From contig PS015141.1 of NCBI GenBank assembly GCA_048213135.1, positions 1-45,495 of the forward strand: a stretch of DNA of 45,495 bases. The letters run 5' to 3'. This document shows, piece by piece, positions 1 through 9,998 of this stretch (position 1 is the stretch's first letter; each line of letters opens with the position of its first letter). Below the pieces are notes generated by a model. That model searched no databases. It saw only the letters and a list, made by a program, of their open reading frames with translations, and had not been told where the DNA came from. The translations under genes were made by a program, and so were the position numbers. This stretch comes from Reclinomonas americana ATCC 50394 (Eukaryota > Jakobida > Jakobea > Jakobida).

Positions 1-131
1 GAGAGAGAGAGAGATGAGCGAAAGGGCTGCAGGGATAACGAAGGGAGACGGATGAAGGAGAGGGACATCGAGCAGCCACAGTGGCTCTGGATGAATGGCA
101 CTAGCTCACCAACCTTTCTCACACCACCCGA

Positions 132-1349
132 TCACAGCAGAAAGTACGCCATCAGCAGCGTGCCTGAGGAGGAGAAGAAAAAATCCTCATCCAGCGTCTT
201 TTGCGAGATTCCGCCGCTCGAGTGATTGAGGAGGGCCATGGCGGTGAGGGAGATGGCGTTGCGCGCGTCGGTACGCCAGCCGCTGGTCGACACGTTGTGG
301 TAGTAGTTTTTCATCATTAGGATGAATAGGAGGAGGAGCTGCGAGGGAGGGGAAGGGATTGTGAGGAGGGGAAGGGGGGAAGGGCGACAGGGAACGGGGG
401 CGAAGGCAGGAAAAGCAACGGGAAACGACGAGGAGAGTAAGAGCAACTGAAGGGATCTGTGAGGGAGAGGCGACAGGGAACGGGGGTGAAGGAGAACGGC
501 AGGAGAAGCAACAGGAAAGGCGAAAAGGGTAAGAGTGACTGAAGGGATCTGTGAGGGAGAGGCGACAGGGAAGGGGGGCGAAGGAGAAGGGTAGGATAAG
601 CAACAGGAAAAAGCAACGGGAAAGACGAAGAGGGAAAGAGTAACTTACAATAGTGAGGTTGAGAGTGAATACGGCAAACGGAGAAAAGGCAAGGGAATGA
701 ACACAAACGAAGCAGATCGGAGTGAGGGCGCGATGCGGCACATCAGAGTGGAAGCAACAACAGGAGACACAAAGCGAGAAGAAAGCAACGCGGAGAAGGG
801 CACGGACGTCAAATGGGTTGCGGAGCTGACTGGAGATGGCGAGAGGGGAGTGCAAAAAGGCCGAGAAACACAACACGAGAACGACTAGCATGTGGAGGAC
901 AAGTTGCAGAAGAGGGCACCCAGCAACGCAGGGTGGAGTGCGTGTGGTAGAAAAGGGGAGAGCAACGGGAAGAGCACGTACAGATCGAGACAAAAACGAG
1001 AAAGGCTGGGAGGAGGACGGTGAGGGCCGCGAGAAGACAAGACAGAGAAAGCCCGAGACGGGAACGACCGCAAGAAGCGCACGAGAAGGGCAACGAGGAT
1101 CGGAGGCAGAAGGAGAAGAGCGAGACGAGAAACAAGGGAAGGAGAGACTGGAACGTGACGATCAGAGCAACCAACACAAGGAAGACAGGAGCGTAGACGC
1201 AACATCGTCGAGCAGGCGGAACGGAATGCGCGTCCGCGGTGTGACCTGTCGCTGCTTCCCGTGGGCATACAAGAGGAGCAGCAGGAACACCACGAGCTTG
1301 AAGTTGGCGTGCGAGAGGAACGAGAGGCGGGCGGAGAGGAGTTGTAAAG
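132..1349 (-). CDS. Multi-pass membrane protein, C-terminal exons (partial model)
   Basis: I do not recognise the family. Three minus-strand stretches look like real coding exons because they encode well-formed hydrophobic segments between splice-like borders. Exon 1349-1246 follows CACAG, encodes a helix with FKLVVFLLLLLYAHGKQRQ and ends before GTCACA. A second at about 884-790 encodes VLVLCFSAFLHSPLAISS and then RNPFDVRALLR, before GTTGCT. The last exon, 338-132, follows CGCAG, is 69 codons in phase 0, starts LLLLFILMMKNYYHNVSTSG, and ends TLLMAYFLL before TGA. The phase between the first two exons does not match, so an exon or a splice border between 885 and 1245 is missing from my model. 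The 5' end is not identified. The region 339-789 is purine-rich on the plus strand and is taken as an intron. The tRNA-Lys gene lies upstream on the same strand. Confidence 0.5.
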
Positions 1350-1651
1350 CTGTGACAATGAAGAGTGATTGATTGAAATGCGATCACACGCTTGTCTCTT
1401 CTCTCACTCTCTCTCTTCTCTCCTCTGTGTGTGTGCGTGTATGCCAGCGTGCCTGCAGAGAACAACGAACCAGGGCGTGAGAGCACCGAGTCAACCCATC
1501 GCACCACCCATGCATGAAATCGACACCATTGTGATGGAGGTGGTGGTGGTGGCGGTTGTTGAGGCATTATCGCTTCTCCCTCTTCCACTCCTTCTCCTCC
1601 TCCGTGAGGGTGGTTCATCTCCTCCACCTTTGTTTGCTCTTTGTTGAAAGT

Positions 1652-1668
1652 AAAAAAAAAAAAAAAAA
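1652..1668 (-). terminator. RNA polymerase III oligo-T terminator of tRNA-Lys
   Basis: There is a run of 17 A on the plus strand, so 17 T on the tRNA strand, 31 nt past the 3' end of the tRNA. Such T-runs end Pol III transcription. It is longer and further away than a minimal T4-T6 terminator, and no closer T-run is present. Confidence 0.75.
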
Positions 1669-1699
1669 GAAACGAAGCCCGATGGACGGCGTTATGATA

Positions 1700-1772
1700 G
1701 CCGCACGGGGGACTCGAACCCCCAACCCTCAGATTAAGAGTCTGATGCTCTACCGAATTGAGCTAGTGCGGC
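1700..1772 (-). tRNA. tRNA-Lys(CUU), intronless
   Basis: The reverse complement folds as a 73-nt tRNA. The acceptor stem pairs GCCGCAC with GTGCGGC. The A box is in TAGCTCAATTCGGTAGAGC and the B box is GGTTCGAGTCC. The anticodon stem pairs TCAGA with TCTGA around the loop CTCTTAA, which places CTT at positions 34-36 and so reads AAG lysine codons. No intron follows position 37, and CCA is not encoded, as expected in a nuclear gene. Transcription by Pol III from the internal A and B boxes is general knowledge. A copy of a dispersed repeat begins about 240 bp upstream of its 5' end. Confidence 0.96.
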
Positions 1773-2012
1773 TTCGTTCGAAGGAGTGGTTGAATGATTG
1801 GGAGGCGCAGATGGATAAGGGGGAAGGGGAGGGGAAAAGCAAGGGAAACAGAAGGCTTGCGATGGGTGAGAGTGCGGGGGCGACAGACCACAGCGCCAGC
1901 AAGTGTAATTCATGGAAATTCTTGCTGCTCTTGGTGACGAGGGTTTTTCCCGACTCGGATCATTGTCATGGCTTCTTTGTTTTGTTGCTGATCGTCGCGA
2001 AAGCGCGTCAAG

Positions 2013-2200
2013 AACCAACAGACAAGCAACAGCTGTCTTGATGGCCAAGTCCAACAATATCAACACAAACACCAGTCTTGAGGGCAGAAGCAGGTTTTCT
2101 CTTGTGTGCGATCGCTCTCGAAGCGAGAAGTCGAAATCAAGCCCCACAACTGCGATGCACGACTCGCGACTTGCAATTGGCAGCACACCACAAACACAAA
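2013..2200 (+). repeat. Dispersed repeat, copy A
   Basis: The block starting GACAAGCAACAGCTGTCTTG and continuing past CACCAGTCTTGAGG is clearly related to the reverse complement of about 24115-23990. Both share the core CAACAGCTGTCTTGATG, then CCAAGT-CAAC, a CACCA-TCTTGAGG block, a CAGCAGGTT-like block and a GCTCGCTCTCG-like block. A third copy of only the core lies at 22681-22720. This copy would be a single end of the element described at 22682-24114. The far boundary is fuzzy because similarity fades. Confidence 0.7.
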
Positions 2201-2237
2201 CAAACAAACACGGAGACACACAGAAACTAAGTTGCAC

Positions 2238-2740
2238 GAACTCTCTTCTCAGCAAACAGGCATCACGCTTACAAGCAGTCGCTCAGCTCTTCCCAGTAAA
2301 CAGGCATCACGCTTACAAGCAGTCGCTCAGCTCTTCCCAGCAAACAGGCTTCACGCATTGGCAAGCAGTCGCTCAGCTCCCCTCACAAAACAGGCATCAC
2401 GCATTGGCAAGCACTCACTCTACTCTTCTCAGCAACCAGGCATCACGCATGGGCAAGAAGTCGCTCAGCTCCCCTCACTAAACAGGCATCACGCATTGGC
2501 AAGCACTCACTAACTCTTCTCAGCAAGCGGGCATCACAAATTTGCAAGCAGTCGCTCAACTCTTCTCAGCAAACAGGCATCACGCATTGACAATCAATCG
2601 CTTAACTCTTCTCGACAAACAGGCATCACGCAGTGGCAAGCACTAACTAAACTCTTCTCAGCAAACAAGCACGCATTGACAAGCAGTCGCTCAACTCTCT
2701 TCTCAGCAAACAGGCATCACACAGCTACGCACTCGCTTCT
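2238..2740 (+). repeat. Minisatellite, unit about 45-60 bp
   Basis: About ten diverged direct copies of a unit built from CTCTTCTCAGCAAACAGG, CATCACGCATTGGCAAGCA and GTCGCTCAG. Copies differ by substitutions (AGCTC versus AACTC, AGTCGC versus ACTCAC) and by small indels. Long plus-strand frames across it are periodic translations of the repeat and are not treated as genes. Confidence 0.9.
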
Positions 2741-2957
2741 GCAACACACATCAGGTAACCTCTTCCCCTCACTGCCCTTCCTCCTCATCGCCCTTCCCCT
2801 CACCTCCCACCTCCACACCACCATACCTAATCTCTCGTTTTTCTTCACTTCACACCCTCTTCTTCATCATCATCATCATCTCTCGTGTCAGCAACAATAA
2901 CTCACATGAAAAACCACTCTGGCACGCCATCTCCTCTCTTCCTTACAGCAGAAGAGT

Positions 2958-3717
2958 CTACTCGGTCTGCGAGGGCTTCCGCTTTGAGGCGCTGCCCTTC
3001 GGTGTGCTGTTGCCGCCCTTCTTCTGCAGCATTGCGCGAACGGCAGGGTCGACAAACTCCATGTCGGGTCCGCCCTCCACCGTGCCCTTTTCTGCCGCCG
3101 ATGGCGACGAGGGGCTGCCGGCGGCGGCCGTGGCCTTGCGCTTGCCCTGCTTGGGCGACGCCATGCGGTAGACCAGGAAGCCGAGGCCGCCGAAAATGGC
3201 CAGCAGCATCAGGTAGGCGAAGAGGCTGTAGGAAGGGGGGGAGGGAGGCGTGAGGGAAAGAGAGGGGAAAGTGGGACATCGAGGGGAAGGGGGAGGGAGA
3301 GAGAGGAAAATGGGAGAAGGACACGGGGGGGCGGGAGAGATATGGAAAAGTCAGAAGCACACAGAGAGACAATGCGGTGGCTGATGCAGACGGATGTGTG
3401 TGGGAGAACGACAAGACAAACAAAGAAAGAGTGTGAGAATGAAAGACACGCATACACACACAGGGAGAGGGAGAGAGAGAGAGAGAGAGAGAGAGCGGGG
3501 GAAGGTGCAAATAGAGGGTGAGGAGTTGGATGAAGAGGAATAGACCAGCAGCGAGAGGAAGTGTGAGAAAGAATGAGACGAACATGTACAGACAAAAGAA
3601 GAACCGAGTGACAGACAAAAAAGCTCAAACTTCACGATAAAAGACACAACACGGTGGGAGGCACAGACAGAGAGAGGGTGGAAGAGCAATACAGTGTGAA
3701 GAAACCACAAACGTACA

Positions 3718-3761
<44 letters not shown>

Positions 3762-6151
3762 AGTGGGAGGTGGAGGAGTAGACCGACAGAGAGAAGTTGA
3801 ACATAAACAGACAAAGAGAAGAAGAGCAGCTAAGGAGAAAAAGACGGACTGCGTGTGTGACCGACTGACAAGTACACAAACAAACCACGGTTTTGAGACA
3901 CAGGTGCAGAGAGAGAGGGAGGAAGAGCAATACAGTGTGAAAAAACAAACGTACACACCGAAAGAGAGATAGAGAGAGAAACAAACAAGAGAGGGACGAA
4001 GGAAAGAAGTCGAAAGACGAGCAGTGAAAGAAGGGAACGGGAGAACGAGTGGAAGCGAAATGAGTGACAGTCAGACAGACAGACCAAACACAGTCAGAGA
4101 AGAGAGACAGAGCATTCTCCTGCAACGCATCCCTTTTGCCCATCTGCCCATCTCCCTTCCCCAGCAACTCACCCCTGCACGTCAATGAACGACGCCGACG
4201 AGTCGACAAACTCAATGGTGCCATTGAAGCCAGTGTGCACAAACACCTGCGAGCCGATGTTGTAGATAATGTCGACGACCAGGCCGAACTCACGCGGATC
4301 CATGCTGGGGTCCGAGCGGAACTTGTACAGGATCGAGGATTCGGCGCCCGGGGCCAGGTTGTTGCCGTACTCGAAGCCAGTGAACTGTGCGTGGGAGGAG
4401 AAGGAGGACAGGGATGAGAGGGAGAGTGGAGGAGGGACAAGGAAGGGAGGGAGAGTGGCAAAGGAAAAGGAAGTGAGAGGGAGAAGACAAGAACAGAGAG
4501 GTGAGGGAAGAGTGGCAAGTGAGCAACATGAATGGAAGTGAGAAGGAGAAAGGAAAGGAAGTGTGTGCCACACATGAGAGTGAGAGGGAGAAGGGAAGAA
4601 CGGGAGAGTAGAGCTTGTGCAACACGAATGAAAGTCAGAGTGAGAAGGGAATAGAGGAAGTGTGGAGAGTGTACATGAACGAGAGAAGGACAAGGACAGA
4701 GCAAGCAGAGAGAGAAGGTGGTAAGCGTGCCACACGCGTGGAAGTGAAGGAGAATGGAAGAACAACTCGTGTAACACGCATGGAAGTGAGAGAGGATGAA
4801 GGAAGAGGGGAAGTGTGGCAAGTGTGCCGCACACGGGAGTGAGAGAGAAATGAAGAAAGGGAAGTGGCAAGTGTGGTGCACGCACGGAAAAGAAGGACAA
4901 GGAAGGGACGGTGAAGAGGGGAATGGAAAGTGCTGCACGCATGGAAAGAGAGAAAAGGAAGTAGGAAGCGAGGGAGTAGAAAGCGCAAAACGCTTGGGAG
5001 TGAGAGGGACAACACGGAGTGAAAGAAGGCAGGAATAGGGAAGAGAGGGGGAGTGGCAAGTGTGCAACACTCGTGAAACGAAGAGAAAGGAAGAGCGGGA
5101 AAGTGGAACTTGTGCAACACTCATGGAAGTGACAGAAAGAAGGAACAGGGAAGACACAGAGAATGAGTGCCGTGTGCTTGTGTGTGTGCGCAACGTTGAA
5201 GAACACTTGGTCGAAATCGGTGGGGCTGGTCAGGCGAGCGTAAGCCTGCGAGATATTGAAATGCAGCTCGTCGTTCTGGTTGAACAGGCCAAACACCACA
5301 TCCACCACAGCGCCAACGGGGAACTCTGCACAACAAAGGGCACAAGGTGCGCGTGGGTGAGCGGCATGTCAATTTCGTTCACAAACACACGCGCGCGCGC
5401 GACAACTCGCCCCCCGCACGTTCACTCGGCGCCTACTCTCTCTGTGTGTGTCGTGGTGTGCGTGTCTTCGAGTGCATTGGTGCCACACGCAACTGCGATC
5501 GGGATAGTCGGCAAACACATGTCGGATAATCACATCCTCGTGTCCGACGCGGTACCGCAGACCACCTGCACCGTCCTCATCATCATCATCCTCATCCTTC
5601 ACACAAGGAGAGAGAACAGACAGAAGTCAGACTCGGCACAACAAACACACACGCGCGCGCGTGCCTTGGCGGGAATATGCATAGGAGAGAGATACCTCCA
5701 GCGCCGCAAGAGCCTCTTGTGCTGTCGTCGCCGCGGAATCATCGTCATCATCATCGTCATCGTCGTCGTCATCAGCGCGTGCCGGACGGCCGACAAAGCC
5801 TGCATATGATTCGGCATCAGAGAGAGGAGAGGGGGGTGCACAAAAAAAGCGCGGGAGAGACAACCCCGCCACAAACGGAGAAAAACACACATGCAAAGAC
5901 GCGCGTGTGTGCTGTGTGGAAAGCAGGAGAGATGTGCAGCAGCGGCAACGGCGTGCAGTGTGACACGGGAGCGCAGGGAGCGGGCATGTCGCAGGCCATG
6001 ATGCAACACACACGCGACAACACACGCGCGTAGACAACAGCGCGTGGAGGACACGACAAAGGAGGCATATGCACACGCGCGCACGCGTGCACTCACCGAC
6101 AAGCAGCAGTCCGAGCAACAGGCAGACGAGCAGCCACTTCGCCGTCGACAT
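2958..6151 (-). CDS. SSR1: Translocon-associated protein subunit alpha (TRAP-alpha / SSR1)
   Basis: Single-pass ER membrane glycoprotein of the TRAP complex, which sits beside the Sec61 channel and helps some signal-bearing chains to insert. Exons: 6151-6097, 5799-5696, 5596-5494, 5325-5195, 4384-4173, 3225-2958. All phases join, giving 290 residues and a TAG stop. Residues 1-19 (MSTAKWLLVCLLLGLLLVG) are a signal peptide. A long Asp run and a second acidic patch follow, as is usual at the TRAP-alpha N-terminus. The lumenal core has FPVGAVVDVVFGLFNQND, then NFTGFEYGNNLAPGAESS, then the conserved TGFNGTIEFVDS. The membrane helix is at about 203-222 (LFAYLMLLAIFGGLGFLVYR), followed by a basic ~68-residue tail. 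Length and order fit the family. Introns 3 and 4 start with GTTGCG. Intron 5 is full of GA-rich tracts on the plus strand. The exon 3 acceptor could lie 6 nt further in. It is divergent from the coiled-coil gene at 7923. Confidence 0.93.
3226..4172 (-). repeat. SSR1 intron 5 with (CT)n microsatellites
   Basis: Two GA runs on the plus strand (about 3470-3495 and 3721-3760), so CT on the sense strand, are embedded in related ~170 bp blocks that share GAGCAATACAGTGTGAA and AACGTACAC. The intron therefore contains an older imperfect duplication as well as the simple repeats. No exon is seen. Confidence 0.75.
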
Positions 6152-6947
6152 TGTGAGTTTTTGTTTGAGTGAGGGTGACAATTGCGCCGGATCGCTGAAA
6201 TTTCCGAGGCGAGCACAGCACGCGGGCGTTTTGAAGAGGAGAAGGGATGAGTGTGAGGCAGACGCGGTCGTCGCAGCTCCGTGAGGAGAAGAATAAGAGG
6301 GCGGAGTTTTTGACGTTGCGTGGATGCAGGAAGAGGGAGGGGAAGGGTGAGATTGGAGAAGGGNNNNNNNNNNNNNNNNNNNNNNNNNNNNNNNNNNNNN
6401 NNNNNNNNNNNNNNNNNNNNNNNNNNNNNNNNNNNNNNNNNNNNNNNNNNNNNNNNNNNNNNNNNNNNNNNNNNNNNNNNNNNNNNNNNNNNNNNNNNNN
6501 NNNNNNNNNNNNNNNNNNNNNNNNNNNNNNNNNNNNNNNNNNNNNNNNNNNNNNNNNNNNNNNNNNNNNNNNNNNNNNNNNNNNNNNNNNNNNNNNNNNN
6601 NNNNNNNNNNNNNNNNNNNNNNNNNNNNNNNNNNNNNNNNNNNNNNNNNNNNNNNNNNNNNNNNNNNNNNNNNNNNNNNNNNNNNNNNNNNNNNNNNNNN
6701 NNNNNNNNNNNNNNNNNNNNNNNNNNNNNNNNNNNNNNNNNNNNNNNNNNNNNNNNNNNNNNNNNNNNNNNNNNNNNNNNNNNNNNNNNNNNNNNNNNNN
6801 NNNNNNNNNNNNNNNNNNNNNNNNNNNNNNNNNNNNNNNNNNNNNNNNNNNNNNNNNNNNNNNNNNNNNNNNNNNNNNNNNNNNNNNNNNNNNNNNNNNN
6901 NNNNNNNNNNNNNNNNNNNNNNNNNNNNNNNNNNNNNNNNNNNNAGA

Positions 6948-6998
<51 letters not shown>

Positions 6999-7922
6999 AG
7001 GCTGTGTGTGTGTTTGTGTGAGAGAGAGAGAGTGTGTGTGTGAGAAGGGAGTGGAGTGGGTGGAGTGGCTTGAGAGAGAGAACAGAGTGGGGAGCTAAAC
7101 TTCCGATGATTTCGCACAGATTGAGAGAGACAACGGAAAGTGAGACAGAGAGAGAGAGAGAGAGAGTGAGTGAGTGAGTGAGTGAGTGTGAGAGAGAGAC
7201 TGAGAGAGACTGAGAGAGAGAAAGAGAGTGAGAAAGAGAGTGAGAGAGAGAAATGAGAGAGAGAGAGAGAGAGAGAGATGAGCGATGAAGGCATCAGTAT
7301 GTGAGATCGTGCGTCGCTTCATGTGTTCTGTTGCGCGCTGAAGAGCGATCCAGAGATCGTTCTCTTTTGAAGCTTCCTTGGCAACGATTGTTGGGTAGCT
7401 TCGTACTGTTGCCGACGACAAGAGTTCCAGCGAGTGATTAGAGCGATGCAGAGCCATGTGTGAATACTGCAGACAGATACATAGCGTTGACGAAGAGAAA
7501 TAGTGTTGGTCAAGGGCGAGTGAGGGCAGCCGCAAGCAGAGACAGCACACAGCGCAGATTGGGAGAAGTGGAAACTCGAGTTTGCAATCTGCGATTGAGC
7601 GCAGTTGTCACATTCTGTTGCGCATCGCTGGCGGACTGGGAGATGAAAGAGAGAGACAGATTGGGAGTTAAGTGTACACGTCACGAGTGAGACTGAAAGC
7701 AAATGGTGTTCGTCGCGCACCACTGGCACAATGCACGAGAGATGGAGAGTCGAATTTGCGTGAGCAATTGAAGGGTTCGTTGTGATCGCGGACGAGAGTG
7801 AGGAAGTGTTTCGAATGAGTGTTAATTGATAATTGAGGGGCGCTTCTGTTATCCCCTGTCATCTCCCTTTCTCATATCTCACGTGCATATCACTCTGCAG
7901 ACCTCTTCCTCCACCACCATGG
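6152..7922. other. Divergent intergenic region with assembly gap
   Basis: This lies between the start codons of SSR1 (minus) and the coiled-coil gene (plus), so it should hold both promoters. It contains a gap (N, 6364-6944), GA/GTGA microsatellites (6945-7280) and about 550 bp of complex sequence (7281-7830) in which I see no gene. CTCTGCAG at 7894-7901 looks like a 3' splice site, so the plus-strand gene may have a 5'-UTR intron. No TATA box is obvious. Confidence 0.6.
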
Positions 7923-9376
7923 ATGCCTAGCAACACACGCAGTCCATCATCACCAGCGCCCGGCGGCGACGCGCGGTCGAATCGATCGCCCGTTCGATTG
8001 TTGCGTCTCCTTATCCGCCCTTTTCCCTTCCATTCCCCCCTTTCCCCCTCACTCTTCTCCCCCCACACGAAAGGGCCCCCGCCACCACCGCCCCCGCTGG
8101 CGCCGCCGAACGCGCCGCCCACCGCGCCAACTTGACCACCAGCAAGACGTCGGGCGGCATTGGCCTGCTCACCCGCCACATGCACGAGTCGCGACAGAAT
8201 CACACCGCCGACGCCGATGCGTTGAAGGAGCTGCAGAATGACTTGCGCATGCTGGAGGCGCGGAGAGCGGAACTCAAGGGCAAGATCGACGAGGATGAGG
8301 AGTGGCTGCGGGGATATGAGACAGTTAAGTGGAGGGCGGGGAGAAGGGAAGGGGGTGAAGGGAGAGGGAGCAAGGAGATGAATGTGGTTGTCGATGTGTG
8401 TCTGTCTTTGTGCGTGTTGGCATGTCTGTGATTGCGTGGAACAACTGGGTGGCAAGGGAGAGTAGAGGTGGCCAGTGTGTCTGTCGATGTGTGTCTGTCT
8501 TTGCATGTGTTGGGATGTCTGTGAAGATGTGCGATTGCGTGGCAACAACTGAGTGGCAAGGGAGAGTAGAGGTGGCCAATGTGTTTCGATGTGTGTCTGT
8601 CTTGTGTGTCTGTCTTGTGTGTCTGTCTTTGTGTGTTAGCATGTTCTGTGAAGATGCGTGATTGCGTGGCAGCAATAAGTATTTTCTCGTGTGTATTGTT
8701 GTGTCTTGTTTATCCTCCTCTTGTGCTCCTCCTCCTTCTCTTCATTGTGCCTCTCTGTCTCTGTCTCTCTTCCCCTTTCGGAGAGAAGAGAAGAAAAGAG
8801 GTGAAAAGAAGCGATCTACCTGATGTATTTAAGTGACCGAAGGGTGAGAGGGAGGGAGAGAGGGAGAGGGAGAGCGATGTGCGTGGCAAATGCAGTGGAG
8901 GAATACAGCGAATGTTCTCTACTCTGTCCGAGCGTGTGTGAGAGAGAGAGAGAGAGATGAGACGAGAGCGAAAGGTTCGCAGCACACACGAGAGACGCGT
9001 GATGCTGTGAATATGTGTGTGTCGTGTAGTGTTGATTGAGTGTGCGAGGTACATGCGTACTGACGCAGATGATTCTTCTCGTCCTCCATCCTATCACGTT
9101 TCGTCTCACTTTTCTTCTTGTCGCACACTGCTCCCTCTCCTTCCCCGCCTCCAGAAGATGTGTGATTTCTAATTTTTGCACGATTCGTGTGTTTGTGCAC
9201 TCATCCCTCGTCCCCTTTTGCAGGAATTCAAGCCCTTCCGTCAGCGCTACGACAAGCTGATGGGTGAAATGGACACCCTGGTCGTCGACGCGCGCATCAA
9301 GTACAAGGAATCACTCCAGTTCCTCATCACCGAGCTCGATTTCAATCCCTCCTTCAAGCGATGGTACCAGGCGTGA
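7923..9376 (+). CDS. Short coiled-coil protein, ~151 aa, family not recognised
   Basis: Three-exon model: 7923-7975, 8074-8323, 9224-9376, stop TGA. Exons 2 and 3 are well supported. They encode SGGIGLLTRHMHESRQNH, then a charged heptad-like helix (LKELQNDLRMLEARRAELKG and following), then FKPFRQRYDKLMGEMDT and a C-terminus ending NPSFKRWYQA. Acidic and basic residues alternate with Leu at coiled-coil spacing, and there is no signal peptide or membrane helix. The look is that of a small cytoskeletal or ciliary coiled-coil protein, but that is only an impression. Exon 1 is weak: it is Pro/Ser/Ala-rich and its donor (GTCGAA) was chosen for phase. The start ATG overlaps a second ATG four bases upstream that reads a three-codon ORF ending TAG. 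Intron 2 (8324-9223, donor GTTAAG) carries a roughly 100-bp imperfect repeat (about 8400-8640) and GA runs. Confidence 0.7.
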
Positions 9377-9998
9377 GACGGGCAAGTGCGTGGTGATTGT
9401 TTAAAGATGTTGTGTAAGTATGTGTGTGTGTTATTGCAGTTGAAATAAAAGGTGAAGAATCTGGTGATGTACACACTCGCAGAGAGAGAAAGAGAGAGAA
9501 AGAGAAAGAGAGAGAGAGCTGCATATTGGATGCACTGTTCTTCTTAGTATTGTTGCAGTTTGTATAGAAAGCGAAGACTGTACACACTTGCAGTGAAGAG
9601 AGAGAGAGAGAAAGAGAAAGAGAGCGGCACATAGAACGCACAGTACTCATGCATTCTTGCACGGACGCAGTGAGCTTGCAACACAGTTCTCGTTTGTGCT
9701 GATGCTGTGATAACTGCGCTCATTTGTGTTTCTGTGCTGGCAGGGGTACACTTGTATTATTACGACATGCAGCAGGTGCACAGTGGATTGTCATCGTCTC
9801 CCGCCTTTCCTCTCCCACGATGCAACCGAACAAACCTTGTGGCAAACGAAGAGTTGAACTCCTCCTCTCTGCTATTGTCAACGACAGTGTTTCCTCTCAC
9901 TCAGTCTCGTTTTTAAACACAATCCTGTTTTTTGCTCTTCCCCTTTACTGCTGCTTACAAACTACAAAGCAAAAATAATAATAATAATAACAAAACTA
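9377..9998. other. Convergent intergenic region
   Basis: It lies between the stop codons of the plus-strand coiled-coil gene and the minus-strand gene at 9999. It contains an imperfect duplication of about 115 bp (roughly 9430-9520 and 9545-9640), each copy with a GCAGTT start, TGTACACAC-TCGCAG or TTGCAG and a GA-rich end. An ATA/ATT run at 9975-9988 follows. No gene is seen. Confidence 0.7.
9444..9449 (+). terminator. Candidate poly(A) signal AATAAA
   Basis: AATAAA lies 68 nt after the TGA of the coiled-coil gene and is followed by a GT-rich stretch. It is the only canonical hexamer I found close downstream of a stop codon in this window. Confidence 0.5.

Larger units (their letters stand above)
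1773..2957. other. Intergenic stretch between tRNA-Lys and the SSR1 3' end
   Basis: I see no supported gene here. It holds about 240 bp of unremarkable sequence, then a dispersed-repeat copy (from 2013), a minisatellite (2238-2740), and a T/C-rich stretch with an ATC trinucleotide run just before the SSR1 stop codon at 2958. Open frames in it come from the repeats. No AATAAA is seen downstream of the SSR1 stop. Confidence 0.7.

Noticed and set aside
2238-2740. Minisatellite at 2238-2740 considered as a CRISPR array or coding repeat
   Set aside because: Copies are adjacent and diverged without distinct spacers, and frames break between copies.
3351-5193. Long minus-strand Ser/Leu/His-rich ORFs in the SSR1 locus
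   Set aside because: They are readings of polypyrimidine intron sequence between the SSR1 exons, and the SSR1 exons are in other frames or only partly included.
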